Shown here one piece after another: positions 34,093-42,577 of a stretch of 64,000 nt of DNA. Under the pieces are notes generated by a model. That model was not told the DNA's origin. It saw only the letters and a program-made list of their open reading frames with translations, and did not search any database. Position 1 is the stretch's first letter. Every line of letters begins with the position of its first letter. The position numbers and the translations under genes are program-made. The DNA is from Thermotoga sp. Ku-13t (GTDB lineage Bacteria; Thermotogota; Thermotogae; Thermotogales; DSM-5069): positions 1-64,000 of the forward strand of contig NZ_LNFY01000010.1 in the NCBI RefSeq assembly GCF_011057685.1. Reading direction: 5' to 3'.

Positions 34093-35640
34093 GTGCGTAG
34101 GTTTGTGGCGCTGTTTCTGGCTCTTTTCTGTGTGGTTGGGCTCTCGGCGAAGTACGGAGGAACGCTAAGGTTTCTCATCGGAGTGGACGTCACCACGTTG
34201 CTGCCTGGAAACATTCCTGATTCCATCAGCACGATTGTGGGAATGCACATCTTCGAAGGGCTCGTCGATATCGATGAGAACCTCAAAATCATTCCCGCTC
34301 TCGCCGAGAGATGGGAAATCCTCGACGGTGGTACCGCCTACGTGTTTCATCTTCGTAAGAACGTGAAGTTCCACGACGGAACAGATTTCAACGCCTACGC
34401 TGTGAAGAAAAACTTTGACTATCTCTTCTCTGCCAATCTCAGAAACGTCGGAGTGTACAAAGGCATCATCAAGGAAGTTCAGGTTATCGATGATTACACG
34501 GTGAAATTCGTGCTCTTCCGGCCGAACTCTTCGTTCCTCTACAGGCTCGCTCAGTCTACTGGATGGATCGTCTCGCCTCAGGCCATCGACAAATTCGGAA
34601 ACGATCCTGCGGCAATGTCGAAAAATCCTGTCGGTACAGGTCCGTTCATGTTCAAGGAATGGAAGGCTGGAGAGAGTGTCGAACTTGTGAAGAATCCCAA
34701 CTACTGGCGCGAAGGGTTACCCTATCTCGACAGGATCGTCTTCAAGGTCGTCGCGGAAGACGTCTCGCGTGTCAATCAGGTCAGGGCGGGCGATGCGGAT
34801 CTGATGTACAATCCTCCACCAGCTCTCTTCGCTGCGCTCGAGCAGGACAAATCACTGCAGGTCAAGGTAATTCCCACCGTCAGGACGATATTCATAGGCT
34901 TGAACACTTCGAAGCCTCCTCTGAACGATGTGAGAGTCAGGCAGGCTCTCAATTACGCGATCGACAAAGAAAAGCTCTGCAGAGTCCTCATGAAAGGCCT
35001 TGCAAAACCATCCGATTCACCACTCTCAAGCATGACCTACGGTTATTCTCCCACAGGAGGTTATCCGTACAATCCAGAGAAAGCGAGGCAACTGCTCAAG
35101 GAAGCCGGTTATGAGAATCTAAAACTCGAGCTCATAACGCCGAAGGGGAGATACCTGAACGACTACGAAACCGCAGTGGCCATTCAGGGTATGCTCAAAG
35201 AAGTGGGTGTGACACTGGACGTCAAACCCATGGAGTGGGGCGCCTACGTGAGCAAGATACTTTCAAGGAAACCAGAAGATTGGGACTATCAGTTGTTCTT
35301 GCTTGGCTGGGCCCCAGGGACCGCGGAGGTTCATCAGGTGCTGTTCCCCCTGTTCTATTCTTCGAACCGCATGGATAGTCCCAACGCGACGATGCCGTAC
35401 AACAATTACTTCTACAGCAATCCCAAGGTGGATGAACTCATAGACAAGATTGCAGTGGAGATAGACGAGAAGAAACTGCTGGAATACTCTGCGGAAGCTC
35501 AGAAGCTCATCGTTCAGGATGCTCCGTGGATCTTCCTCTACGAAATGAACATCGCTGCAGTGATGCGCAAAGAAGTGCACGGTGTGAAGATCTATCCCAC
35601 CGAGCGAGTCAGTCTAGCAGAAGCCTGGATCGATCGTTGA
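34093..35640 (+). CDS. ABC transporter substrate-binding protein, peptide/oligosaccharide type (SBP_bac_5)
   Basis: 515 residues with a signal peptide ending near GLSA-KYGG. SBP family 5 motifs: GMHIFEGLVDIDENLKIIPALAERWE, KFHDGTDFNAYAVKKNFDYL and DVRVRQALNYAIDKE. In Thermotogales many DppA-like proteins bind oligosaccharides instead of peptides, so the ligand is uncertain. GTG start 6 nt after AAGGAGGTGA. First gene of a complete five-gene operon; a strong hairpin separates it from the permeases. Confidence 0.93.
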   Translation: MRRFVALFLALFCVVGLSAKYGGTLRFLIGVDVTTLLPGNIPDSISTIVGMHIFEGLVDIDENLKIIPALAERWEILDGGTAYVFHLRKNVKFHDGTDFNAYAVKKNFDYLFSANLRNVGVYKGIIKEVQVIDDYTVKFVLFRPNSSFLYRLAQSTGWIVSPQAIDKFGNDPAAMSKNPVGTGPFMFKEWKAGESVELVKNPNYWREGLPYLDRIVFKVVAEDVSRVNQVRAGDADLMYNPPPALFAALEQDKSLQVKVIPTVRTIFIGLNTSKPPLNDVRVRQALNYAIDKEKLCRVLMKGLAKPSDSPLSSMTYGYSPTGGYPYNPEKARQLLKEAGYENLKLELITPKGRYLNDYETAVAIQGMLKEVGVTLDVKPMEWGAYVSKILSRKPEDWDYQLFLLGWAPGTAEVHQVLFPLFYSSNRMDSPNATMPYNNYFYSNPKVDELIDKIAVEIDEKKLLEYSAEAQKLIVQDAPWIFLYEMNIAAVMRKEVHGVKIYPTERVSLAEAWIDR

Positions 35641-35644
35641 TAGC

Positions 35645-35666
35645 GAGGGTGGCGCTCGCCACCCTC
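35645..35666 (+). promoter_or_regulatory. intercistronic hairpin after the binding-protein gene
   Basis: GAGGGTGGCG and CGCCACCCTC pair around a 2-nt centre, with no T-tract. As in the TRAP operon it lies exactly between receptor and permease genes, consistent with 3'-end protection of the receptor mRNA. Confidence 0.7.
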
Positions 35667-35687
35667 ATCGAAGGAAGGTGATCTGCC

Positions 35688-36605
35688 TTGCTCAGGTTCA
35701 TCGTCAGAAGACTTCTGCTCCTCATACCCGTGGTTATAGGTGTCTCCATAGTTTCTTTTTCGATCATGCACATGATACCAGGCGATCCGGCACGTATCAT
35801 CGCGGGTGAAGGTGCAACGGCCGAAGACATCATGTCGATCAGGATAAAGTACGGTCTCGATAGACCCTTGATCGAGCAATACTTCAGGTTCATGAAAGGC
35901 GTGCTCACCAACGATCTGAGATCGATTCGAACGGAGCGTCCAATACTGAGTGAGATACTTCCGAGGTTTGCCAACACGGCACAGCTCGCGTTCGTGAGCA
36001 TAATCATTTCTTCCGTGATTGGTGTCACACTCGGCATTGTGTCTGCTGTGAAGAGGAACAGCTGGGTGGATACCTTTTCGATGATTTTCTCGCTGGTAGG
36101 AGTTTCGATGCCCATATTCTGGCTTGGGATTCTGCTGATCATCCTCTTTGCTGTGACGCTGAGATGGCTTCCTTCAGGTGGAAAAGGGGGCATAGAACAT
36201 CTGATCTTGCCGGCGCTCACACTCGGGCTCGCCACCTCGGCGATCATAGCGCGCATGACGAGGGCCAGTATGCTCGAGGTGTTGAACCAGGATTATGTTC
36301 GAACCGTGGTGGCGTTCGGATTACCCAGGAGGAAGATCATATACAAGTACGTTCTGAGGAACGCGCTCATACCTATCGTGACTGTGATAGGGCTTCAGTT
36401 CGGTTACCTTCTGGGTGGTGCGGTGCTCACCGAAAGCGTGTTCGGCTGGCCAGGCCTTGGAAGGTTCGTGGTCGATTCCATCTTCAGCAGAGACTACATA
36501 GCGGTTCAGGTTGGAATCATGCTGATCGCAACCACGTTTGTGCTCGTGAACCTTGCTGTGGACCTGGTTTACGCGTTCATAGATCCAAGGTTGAGGCGAG
36601 GTTGA
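35688..36605 (+). CDS. ABC transporter permease, DppB/OppB type
   Basis: 305 residues, six helices. The N-terminal MLRFIVRRLLLLIPVVIGVSIVSF and the periplasmic loop PGDPARIIAG are diagnostic. The EAA-like cytoplasmic loop is RTVVAFGLPRRKIIYKYVLRNALIP. TTG start after GGAAGGTGATC. Overlaps the next permease by one base of the stop (ATGA). Confidence 0.93.
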   Translation: MLRFIVRRLLLLIPVVIGVSIVSFSIMHMIPGDPARIIAGEGATAEDIMSIRIKYGLDRPLIEQYFRFMKGVLTNDLRSIRTERPILSEILPRFANTAQLAFVSIIISSVIGVTLGIVSAVKRNSWVDTFSMIFSLVGVSMPIFWLGILLIILFAVTLRWLPSGGKGGIEHLILPALTLGLATSAIIARMTRASMLEVLNQDYVRTVVAFGLPRRKIIYKYVLRNALIPIVTVIGLQFGYLLGGAVLTESVFGWPGLGRFVVDSIFSRDYIAVQVGIMLIATTFVLVNLAVDLVYAFIDPRLRRG

Positions 36606-37462
36606 TGCGAATGAAGAGGAGAACATCCACCCTGATCATACTGAAGCGCATGGCGAGGAACAGAGGCGCGATCTTTGGCCTGTTCGTTGTCTTTCTCGTT
36701 GTTTTCATGGCGATCTTTGCTCCCATCGTTGCACCGCACGATCCTTACAAGCAAGACCTTCTGGCGAGTCTGGAACCACCATCTTTGAAACATCCTTTCG
36801 GCACGGACGTGTTCGGCAGAGACGTTTTAAGCAGGGTCATATACGGTGCGAGAACATCGCTTTCGATCTCCTCGCTCGCGGTTCTCATAGCCTTCGTGCT
36901 TGGTGCCATCGTCGGTACCATCGCAGGGTACTTCGGCGGTGTGCTGGATGAGATCTTGATGAGGGTCCTCGACGTGCTCATGGCGTTCCCAGACATACTC
37001 CTCGCGATCGCGATAGTTGCCGCGCTTGGTCCTGGAAAGATCAACCTCGTTGTTGCGATCGCCATATACTCTTTTCCACAGTTCGCAAGGGTCATGCGTG
37101 CATCGGCACTGACGATAAAAAACCTCGAGTACATCGAGGCGGCGAAGGCGATAGGTGAATCCAACTTTTCGATAATGGTCAGATACGTTTTTCCCAACGC
37201 CTTGGCACCGTTGCTGGTTCAGGCAACGCTGAGGATGGCGACCGCCGTGCTCACCATCTCAGGCCTGAGCTTCCTCGGACTTGGAGTGAAACCGCCAGAA
37301 GCGGAATGGGGCACCGACCTTGCGATGGCCAGGGTTTATCTCGAGATAGCACCTCATCTGGGCATTTTCCCGGGACTGGCTCTGTTTCTGACCGTGCTCG
37401 GATTCAACCTCTTCGGTGACGGTTTGAACGACGCATTGAACCCTCGCTTGAAGGACAGGTGA
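36605..37462 (+). CDS. ABC transporter permease, DppC/OppC type
   Basis: 285 residues with N-terminal OppC_N motif and six helices. FGTDVFGRDVLSRVIYGARTSL is the standard OppC segment (FGTDVFGRDVLSR), and the EAA loop is YIEAAKAIGESNFSIMVRYVFPNALAPLL. The ATG overlaps the DppB stop; another ATG two codons later is possible. An upstream open stretch in this frame lies over the DppB gene and is not part of it. Confidence 0.93.
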   Translation: MRMKRRTSTLIILKRMARNRGAIFGLFVVFLVVFMAIFAPIVAPHDPYKQDLLASLEPPSLKHPFGTDVFGRDVLSRVIYGARTSLSISSLAVLIAFVLGAIVGTIAGYFGGVLDEILMRVLDVLMAFPDILLAIAIVAALGPGKINLVVAIAIYSFPQFARVMRASALTIKNLEYIEAAKAIGESNFSIMVRYVFPNALAPLLVQATLRMATAVLTISGLSFLGLGVKPPEAEWGTDLAMARVYLEIAPHLGIFPGLALFLTVLGFNLFGDGLNDALNPRLKDR

Positions 37463-37467
37463 TGAGA

Positions 37468-38448
37468 ATGAAGGAAGTTCTGAGGATAGAAAATTTGAGA
37501 CTCTATTTCGACACCGAGGAAGGAACGGTGAAGGCGCTGGAGGATGTGAATCTGACCGTGAACGAAGGAGAAATCGTCGGTGTGGTCGGCGAAACCGGAA
37601 GTGGCAAGTCCATAACCGCGATGAGCATACTCAAGCTCGTACCAACACCACCGGCGAGGTTGCTTTCTGGCAAGATATGGTTCGAGGGAGAAGAGATAAG
37701 TTCTTTCGACGAAGAGAAAATGAGGGAAATTCGTGGCGAGAAGATCGCCATGATCTTTCAAGAACCGATGACCTCGCTCAATCCTACCTTCACCGTTGGA
37801 GAGCAACTGTGCGATGTGCTCATGACGCACGAGAAACTCGAAAAGAAAAAGGCGATCGAGAAGATACTTGAGGTGTTCAAGCTGGTGAGGATGCAAGATC
37901 CAGAAGCGCTCCTGAACAAATATCCGCACCAGCTTTCAGGTGGAATGAGGCAGCGTGTGATGATCGCTATGGCGCTGCTGTGCAATCCGAAATTACTCAT
38001 TGCGGACGAGGCGACCACCGCGCTCGACGTCACGATTCAGGCGCAGATCCTTGGCCTGATCGAGAGGATGAATGAACAGCTTAAATTGAGCGTCCTGATC
38101 ATCACTCACAACTTCGGTGTTGTTGCACAGATCTGTGACAGGGTCGCGGTGATGTACGCTGGCTATGTGGTGGAGATCGCTGATATAAAGGAGATATTCA
38201 CACGTCCTATGCATCCGTACACGCGGGGCTTGCTGAGCGCGATACCGCCTGTGGGGAAAAAGGTGGAAAGGTTGAGAATCATAGAGGGAAGCGTGCCGAA
38301 CCTCATCGATCCACCGACCGGCTGTCGTTTTCATCCCAGGTGCGAAAGGTTCGTACAGGGCGTCTGCGATGTGGAGGCACCGAAGCTTGTGGGTGAAAGA
38401 CATTTGGTGGCGTGCTTCAACCCCTACAACGGTGGTGGTAGCAGGTGA
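37468..38448 (+). CDS. ABC transporter ATPase, DppD/OppD type
   Basis: 326 residues. Walker [10 protein letters not shown]-loop, signature LSGGMRQRV, Walker [13 protein letters not shown] and the OppD C-terminal extension with the Cys cluster ([15 protein letters not shown]) that in relatives binds an Fe-S cluster. ATG chosen 8 nt after AGGTGA; GTG and ATG codons a little upstream overlap the DppC stop. Forms a heterodimer with the next gene product. Confidence 0.92.
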   Translation: MKEVLRIENLRLYFDTEEGTVKALEDVNLTVNEGEIVGVVGETGSGKSITAMSILKLVPTPPARLLSGKIWFEGEEISSFDEEKMREIRGEKIAMIFQEPMTSLNPTFTVGEQLCDVLMTHEKLEKKKAIEKILEVFKLVRMQDPEALLNKYPHQLSGGMRQRVMIAMALLCNPKLLIADEATTALDVTIQAQILGLIERMNEQLKLSVLIITHNFGVVAQICDRVAVMYAGYVVEIADIKEIFTRPMHPYTRGLLSAIPPVGKKVERLRIIEGSVPNLIDPPTGCRFHPRCERFVQGVCDVEAPKLVGERHLVACFNPYNGGGSR

Positions 38449-39419
38449 AGATTTTGAGGGTGGAAAGACTCGTCAAGGACTTTTCCATCAAACTTGGGTT
38501 TTTCGGTGGCAGGCACTCGATAAGACCCATCAACGATGTTTCTTTCGAAATAGAAGAGGGCGAAACACTCGGAGTTGTGGGAGAATCTGGCTGTGGGAAG
38601 ACCACGCTCGGACGAACTGTGATAAGGTTGTACGAACCGAGCGGCGGGAAGATCTACTTCAACGACGTGGACATCACACACCTGAAGGAAAAAGAATTGA
38701 GGCCACTCAGGAGGAACATGCAGATCGTTTTTCAGGATCCATTTTCTTCCCTCAATCCAAGGATGACAGTGTACGACATTCTCTCGAGGCCTCTGCGCAT
38801 ACACAGAATCGTACCGAGATCTGAAGAAAGGGACCTGATCGTCTCGACCCTTGAAAGTGTTGGGCTCAAATCGGAGCATCTCGGAAGGTTCCCGCACGAA
38901 TTTTCTGGAGGACAGAGACAGAGGATCGCCATAGCGAGGGCGATAATAACCAGACCGAAGTTCATCGTGCTGGACGAACCGACGAGTGCGCTCGATGTTT
39001 CTGTTCAGGCACAGATTGCGAATCTGCTGAAGGAACTCAAAGAGAAGTTGAAGCTGACCTACCTTTTCATCTCACACGATCTCTCCATTATCCAGTTCCT
39101 GAGCGACAAAATTGCCGTGATGTACCTGGGTCAGATCGTCGAGATGGGAAGAACAGATTCTGTGATCGAAGATACGCTCCATCCTTACACGAAACTTCTC
39201 TTCAGCTCCATCCCCATCCCGGATCCGGAAAAGAGAATGAAGTTTTTGATCGACGTGAGTGAAGTTCCTTCGCTGGCCAACATCAACAAGGGCTGCCCCT
39301 TCTTCGACAGGTGCCCTTCAAGGTTGAGAGAATGCAAAGAATTCAGGCCGAAACTGGTAAGCGTGAAAGAAGATCATTCTGTATCGTGTTTTCTGTACCA
39401 CAAAGAGGTCCACGAATGA
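38445..39419 (+). CDS. ABC transporter ATPase, DppF/OppF type
   Basis: 324 residues. Walker A GESGCGKT, signature [14 protein letters not shown], Walker [19 protein letters not shown], and the C-terminal Cys-rich [14 protein letters not shown] tail. GTG start overlapping the DppD stop (GTGA). Ends the operon; its stop codon is inside a short hairpin. Confidence 0.92.
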   Translation: MKILRVERLVKDFSIKLGFFGGRHSIRPINDVSFEIEEGETLGVVGESGCGKTTLGRTVIRLYEPSGGKIYFNDVDITHLKEKELRPLRRNMQIVFQDPFSSLNPRMTVYDILSRPLRIHRIVPRSEERDLIVSTLESVGLKSEHLGRFPHEFSGGQRQRIAIARAIITRPKFIVLDEPTSALDVSVQAQIANLLKELKEKLKLTYLFISHDLSIIQFLSDKIAVMYLGQIVEMGRTDSVIEDTLHPYTKLLFSSIPIPDPEKRMKFLIDVSEVPSLANINKGCPFFDRCPSRLRECKEFRPKLVSVKEDHSVSCFLYHKEVHE

Positions 39420-39435
39420 GCGGCGTGAGCCGCTC
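39418..39435 (+). terminator. hairpin at the end of the peptide ABC operon
   Basis: GAGCGGC and GCCGCTC pair around GTGA, starting inside the last stop codon. Only TTCATT follows, so termination efficiency is uncertain; it faces the 3' end of the SRP RNA gene. Confidence 0.55.
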
Positions 39436-39451
39436 TTCATTCAACAAAAAT

Positions 39452-39724
39452 GGTGCCACGGACCCACCTTCGACCAGTCCAAACCGAGGCATAACTGAGC
39501 TTCCAGCTCCAGTCAGGCACCCCTGCGGCACACGGTGCTACCGCTTATGGCTGCTTCCTTCCGGACCTGACCAGGTTCACAGCGCACCGTTGCACAGGAC
39601 CCGACCTTCATCGCCTTCCGCTCAGTCTGTGTCTCGACATGGACCGCCTCGGGTGGGAATTCGGCCTCGCGTACGGCGGATTTCGAGTACAGGGGACCGC
39701 CAGCCCCCCGCCTACCGTGGCACC
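39452..39724 (-). ncRNA. ffs: signal recognition particle RNA, long (Alu-containing) bacterial type
   Basis: About 273 nt. The universal SRP RNA hairpin is present on the minus strand (GTCAGGTCCGGAAGGAAGCA, with the GGAA tetraloop). The 5' and 3' ends pair perfectly (GGTGCCACGG with CCGTGGCACC), forming the helix that closes the molecule, and TTTTTG follows the 3' end. The length places it in the Bacillus/Thermotoga long class with an Alu-like domain, not the ~110-nt 4.5S class. It works with Ffh in co-translational membrane targeting. Ends were set from the terminal helix. Confidence 0.93.
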
Positions 39725-39731
39725 GAGTAGT

Positions 39732-39737
39732 ATTATA
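39732..39737 (-). promoter_or_regulatory. -10 box of the SRP RNA gene
   Basis: TATAAT on the minus strand ending 7 nt before the RNA 5' end, exactly as expected for initiation at GGTGCC. I see no good -35. Confidence 0.7.
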
Positions 39738-39803
39738 CACCAAGGTGGTGTGATCGTTGCGATTTAGAGTGGTATAATGAAACCAATCAAGGGGGTGAAA
39801 GTT

Positions 39804-40334
39804 GTGAAACAGGCTGGTCTACTGGCAGGTCTGGGATTGTTGTTCTCTTACCTTCTCGCCATGATACCCGCTGCGGGATGGGTTTTCGCAATCGTCGGAG
39901 TGGTGCTTTTCCTGGTTGGGGTCCACAAGATCTCACAGTTGACGGGACAGAGAGAGATCTTTAACCTCTTTCTATTGCCTGTGATCCTCGGATTTGTAGG
40001 CATGGTGATGGGTTCGATCATGGTGGTAGGAACCGTGATGGGTAGCATGATGAGGGGTGGAGGATTCGGACTTTCTGCGCTTGGGGCTGTCACGATCATC
40101 CTCCTTGTCGTATCTGTCGTGTTTTTAATCATCAGCCTGGTGTCCTATGTGAAGGCGTACAGATTGCTCGCTGCGGTCACGAATATGAGCATATTCAACA
40201 CCGTGGCGAACCTGTACAAATGGGGTGCGATCCTTCTCATCGTCTTCGGTATCGGTGCGATACTGATGTTCGCGGGCGTCATAGTGGCCATGGTGGGGTT
40301 CTTCTCCATGGAAGAAAAACCTGCGGCACAGTAG
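39804..40334 (+). CDS. DUF996-like integral membrane protein
   Basis: 176 residues with four to five hydrophobic segments (about 5-40, 55-85, 95-115, 140-165) and little polar sequence. Function unknown. I set the start at the GTG 6 nt after AGGGGGTGAAA. The ATG nine codons earlier is inside GGTATAATG, whose TATAAT looks like the -10 of this gene, so it should not be in the mRNA. The next downstream sequence is an IS remnant. Confidence 0.75.
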   Translation: MKQAGLLAGLGLLFSYLLAMIPAAGWVFAIVGVVLFLVGVHKISQLTGQREIFNLFLLPVILGFVGMVMGSIMVVGTVMGSMMRGGGFGLSALGAVTIILLVVSVVFLIISLVSYVKAYRLLAAVTNMSIFNTVANLYKWGAILLIVFGIGAILMFAGVIVAMVGFFSMEEKPAAQ

Positions 40335-40371
40335 CGATGGATTCAGCTTTGTTTTAGAAAAACGGGGGTCC

Positions 40372-40569
40372 GAGGGGACAGCAATCGCCAAGGTACTAAA
40401 AGATTCCACAGCCCGCACCCTTTTTGTGAGACATCTGGAACTCAAAAAGAAGATCTCGGGCGATTATTTGTGGAATCCAAGCTACTACGTGGGCACGGCT
40501 GGACAGGTTTCCAATGATGCTATCAGGCAGTACATCGAAGCTCAAAAAACAGAGAAAGAAAGTGATTCA
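40372..40569 (+). pseudogene. IS200/IS605 tnpA remnant (C-terminal end)
   Basis: Conceptual translation gives a stretch with STARTLFVRHLELKKKISG and LWNPSYYVGTAGQVS, then DAIRQYIEAQK. This is the C-terminal quarter of a Y1 (HUH) transposase of the IS200/IS605 family, including the helix after the catalytic Tyr region. The catalytic His-hydrophobe-His motif is missing and there is no start codon, so it is a fragment. The tnpB remnant follows in the same frame. Confidence 0.8.
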
Positions 40570-41065
40570 GTGCCTCTAATCACTCTTGAGGTGCAAGTTC
40601 GTGCAGATCCGCAGGCTGAAGCCATACTTGAAGACGCCATGTTCTGTGCCACCAGAGTGTACAACATTTTGAAAAAGCTACCCAGGGCCGAAGGATACTA
40701 ATCAATGTCAGTCCAGCTCACCCGGGATGAAGTACCACAAGCGTATGAGTCTTTCTTCGCCCTCAAGAGAAAATGACTCACACAGCACAAAGCTTCCGGG
40801 TTCCAGCGTTAAAGGCTATCTCTCCCCATTAAAGTACGTGCAGAGCGGCTTCAAAGTGGAAGGAGACAAAGTTGCGTTGAGCTTGGACACCAAGCAAAAA
40901 GACGGTGTAAGACAAGTCGGCTTCCAGGTATCTCATCGCCCTGACGTAGAGGAGAAGCAGGTGCGGGAACTCTCCATCACCTACGACAAGGTATCCGGGC
41001 GAACAGAAGCCCGTCTGGTGGTGGAGATGAAGGCCCGTGAAATTTCTTCCAAGATCAGAGTTTGA
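40570..41065 (+). pseudogene. IS605-type tnpB remnant, N-terminal part, decayed
   Basis: It starts at a GTG (VPLITLEVQVRADPQAEAIL) and reads like a TnpB N-terminus, but stops occur at 40699, 40774 and 40810 in that frame. From about 40811 the frame shifts and continues as KGYLSPLKYVQSGFKVEGD to SITYDKVSGRTEARLVVEMK before ending where the next gene begins. From memory of relatives, a piece of about 30 residues is also missing after ATRVYN. The RuvC-like nuclease core and zinc finger are absent, so neither transposition nor RNA-guided cleavage is possible. No intact left or right end is recognised. Confidence 0.8.
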
Positions 41066-42377
41066 GTGCCCTCATGTAGCCCATCGATGTGGCATACTGG
41101 ATCGATCTGGTCCAGCCGCTGCAGTCTCCTATCACGTGCAGATGTTCAACGACATCGTTACAAAACTTGTTCGAGTAGAATTTGACTTCCACCGCGTAGA
41201 GTAAATTGTCAAAGTACGCAACACCCTTGATGACGCGATCCAGGTTTTCTATGAAATCCACGAGCGATTCTCTAATTTTCGACGGAAAGACCAGGTTCGC
41301 GTCTCCTAAGATGAAACTGTTCTCGTCGAGTGTCGGGTGCACCCTTCCGAGGCGCTTGGTCCTCCTGTACTCTTTGAAGTCTCCATAGGTTTGAAGAATG
41401 ACCTTTTCCTTATCACCGGCGAGTATGTTTGCGAGCTTTGCAAGATTTTTCCCATACCCTGTCGGATCTTTGAACGGTTCGGTGAACCTCGTGGTAACCA
41501 GAACGGCGAAGTTCGTGTTCTGAGTCTTGTGGTAGGTATCGGAATAACCGTTCACCGTCGTGAAATCTTCGTACTTTTCCAGCGTCACCTTTCCTGCCGG
41601 GTTCTGACAGAAGAGCCTGCACACATATCCAGTTCTTGTTTTGTAGCGTACCTTCACTTCGTACATGTCGAAGAGATCTTCCATCACGTGGTTGGGAAGT
41701 TCGTACCTGACACCTATATCCACGTAGTAGTTTTCCTTCACGAGCTGGGGGTACTTCGCCTTGAGACGGTCCATCAATCTGTGACCGCTTCTTCCAACGG
41801 CAATCACGAGTTCGTCGAATTCGAACTCACCTTTGCTCGTGATGATCCTGTGCTTTGAACCGAGCTCGACGTCCTCAACGGTGGTATCGAAGAGAAAATG
41901 CACGTTCTTGAAGGAAGAGAAGCGTTGAAACAGGTTGTTGTTCGTTTCCCTGAGTACGTCGGTACCCAGATGGAAAAAGTAAGCCTTGATCGGTTCAAAA
42001 CCATTATCGTAGAACTTCCTGTAAGTTTCTTCGTCCGCGAACGATTCTCCGAACTCGATCTTCTTACCATTCTTCTCGAAAGATTTCAAATATTCTATCG
42101 GATCAGTCCTGTCCCGGGTGGGCCTGTAACCGGAGTGGGTCAAATACAGCTCGACGACTCTGTACTGAACGTCGAGCGGTACATCCAGTTCACCACCCAT
42201 GCTCCTGCTGATGAAAATCTTCCCATCCATGCGCACACCTGAAATGGTGTTGTGTGCATGGTCCTTCCCCTTTTCGAACACGAATATTTCGTAATCTTGG
42301 ATCTTCTTTGATTCGATCAAACCTTCCAGAAAACCGATCGCAGCTGCTCCGAAACCCACGATTCCAAGCTTCTTCAC
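41055..42377 (-). CDS. FAD-dependent dehydrogenase (COG2509-like)
   Basis: 440 residues. The N-terminal dinucleotide-binding strand is KKLGIVGFGAAAIGFLEG, and a second FAD-contact region is FDELVIAVGRSGHR. The C-terminal VIGDCSGWTRSIQYATSMG is the flavoprotein ATG-like motif. This group is related to GidA/HI0933-type flavoproteins and is uncharacterised. GTG start 8 nt after GGAGGG; 59 further codons upstream in frame cross a terminator and are rejected. A weak promoter may be present (TTGACT at 42449-42444, TACACT at 42428-42423, spacer 15). The 3' end overlaps the tnpB remnant by 11 nt, so the insertion ended at or within this gene's tail. Confidence 0.83.
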   Translation of the reverse strand: MKKLGIVGFGAAAIGFLEGLIESKKIQDYEIFVFEKGKDHAHNTISGVRMDGKIFISRSMGGELDVPLDVQYRVVELYLTHSGYRPTRDRTDPIEYLKSFEKNGKKIEFGESFADEETYRKFYDNGFEPIKAYFFHLGTDVLRETNNNLFQRFSSFKNVHFLFDTTVEDVELGSKHRIITSKGEFEFDELVIAVGRSGHRLMDRLKAKYPQLVKENYYVDIGVRYELPNHVMEDLFDMYEVKVRYKTRTGYVCRLFCQNPAGKVTLEKYEDFTTVNGYSDTYHKTQNTNFAVLVTTRFTEPFKDPTGYGKNLAKLANILAGDKEKVILQTYGDFKEYRRTKRLGRVHPTLDENSFILGDANLVFPSKIRESLVDFIENLDRVIKGVAYFDNLLYAVEVKFYSNKFCNDVVEHLHVIGDCSGWTRSIQYATSMGYMRALKL

Positions 42378-42468
42378 GATTCGGATCCCTCCAATTCGAA
42401 CCTGTAAAATTTCTCCAGTACAAGTGTACCTTAAGATGGGAGAAGTCAAAATGCGAGCGTTGTGGCAG

Positions 42469-42528
42469 GAAAAGAAAAACCTGGCCGTTAGCTTCTTGAG
42501 AAGGCTTTCGCTGAGATACCGGCCAGGT
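42469..42528 (-). terminator. minus-strand intrinsic terminator with branched hairpin
   Basis: ACCTGGCCG and CGGCCAGGT form a 9-bp stem enclosing an inner CTTCT/AGAAG hairpin, followed on the minus strand by TTTTTCTTT. It ends the transcript of the broken exported-protein gene. Confidence 0.75.
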
Positions 42529-42577
42529 CTGTCAAAATGTTTCTCGAGCAGCACTAAATTTCGTCGGTTTTCATGCT

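Noticed and set aside
39777-39803. ATG start for the DUF996-like protein
   Set aside because: The ATG is part of TATAATG, which fits the -10 of this gene; the GTG at 39804 has a good ribosome site.
40570-41065. A functional TnpB RNA-guided nuclease
   Set aside because: Only the N-terminal third remains, with stops and a frameshift; RuvC motifs and zinc finger are missing.
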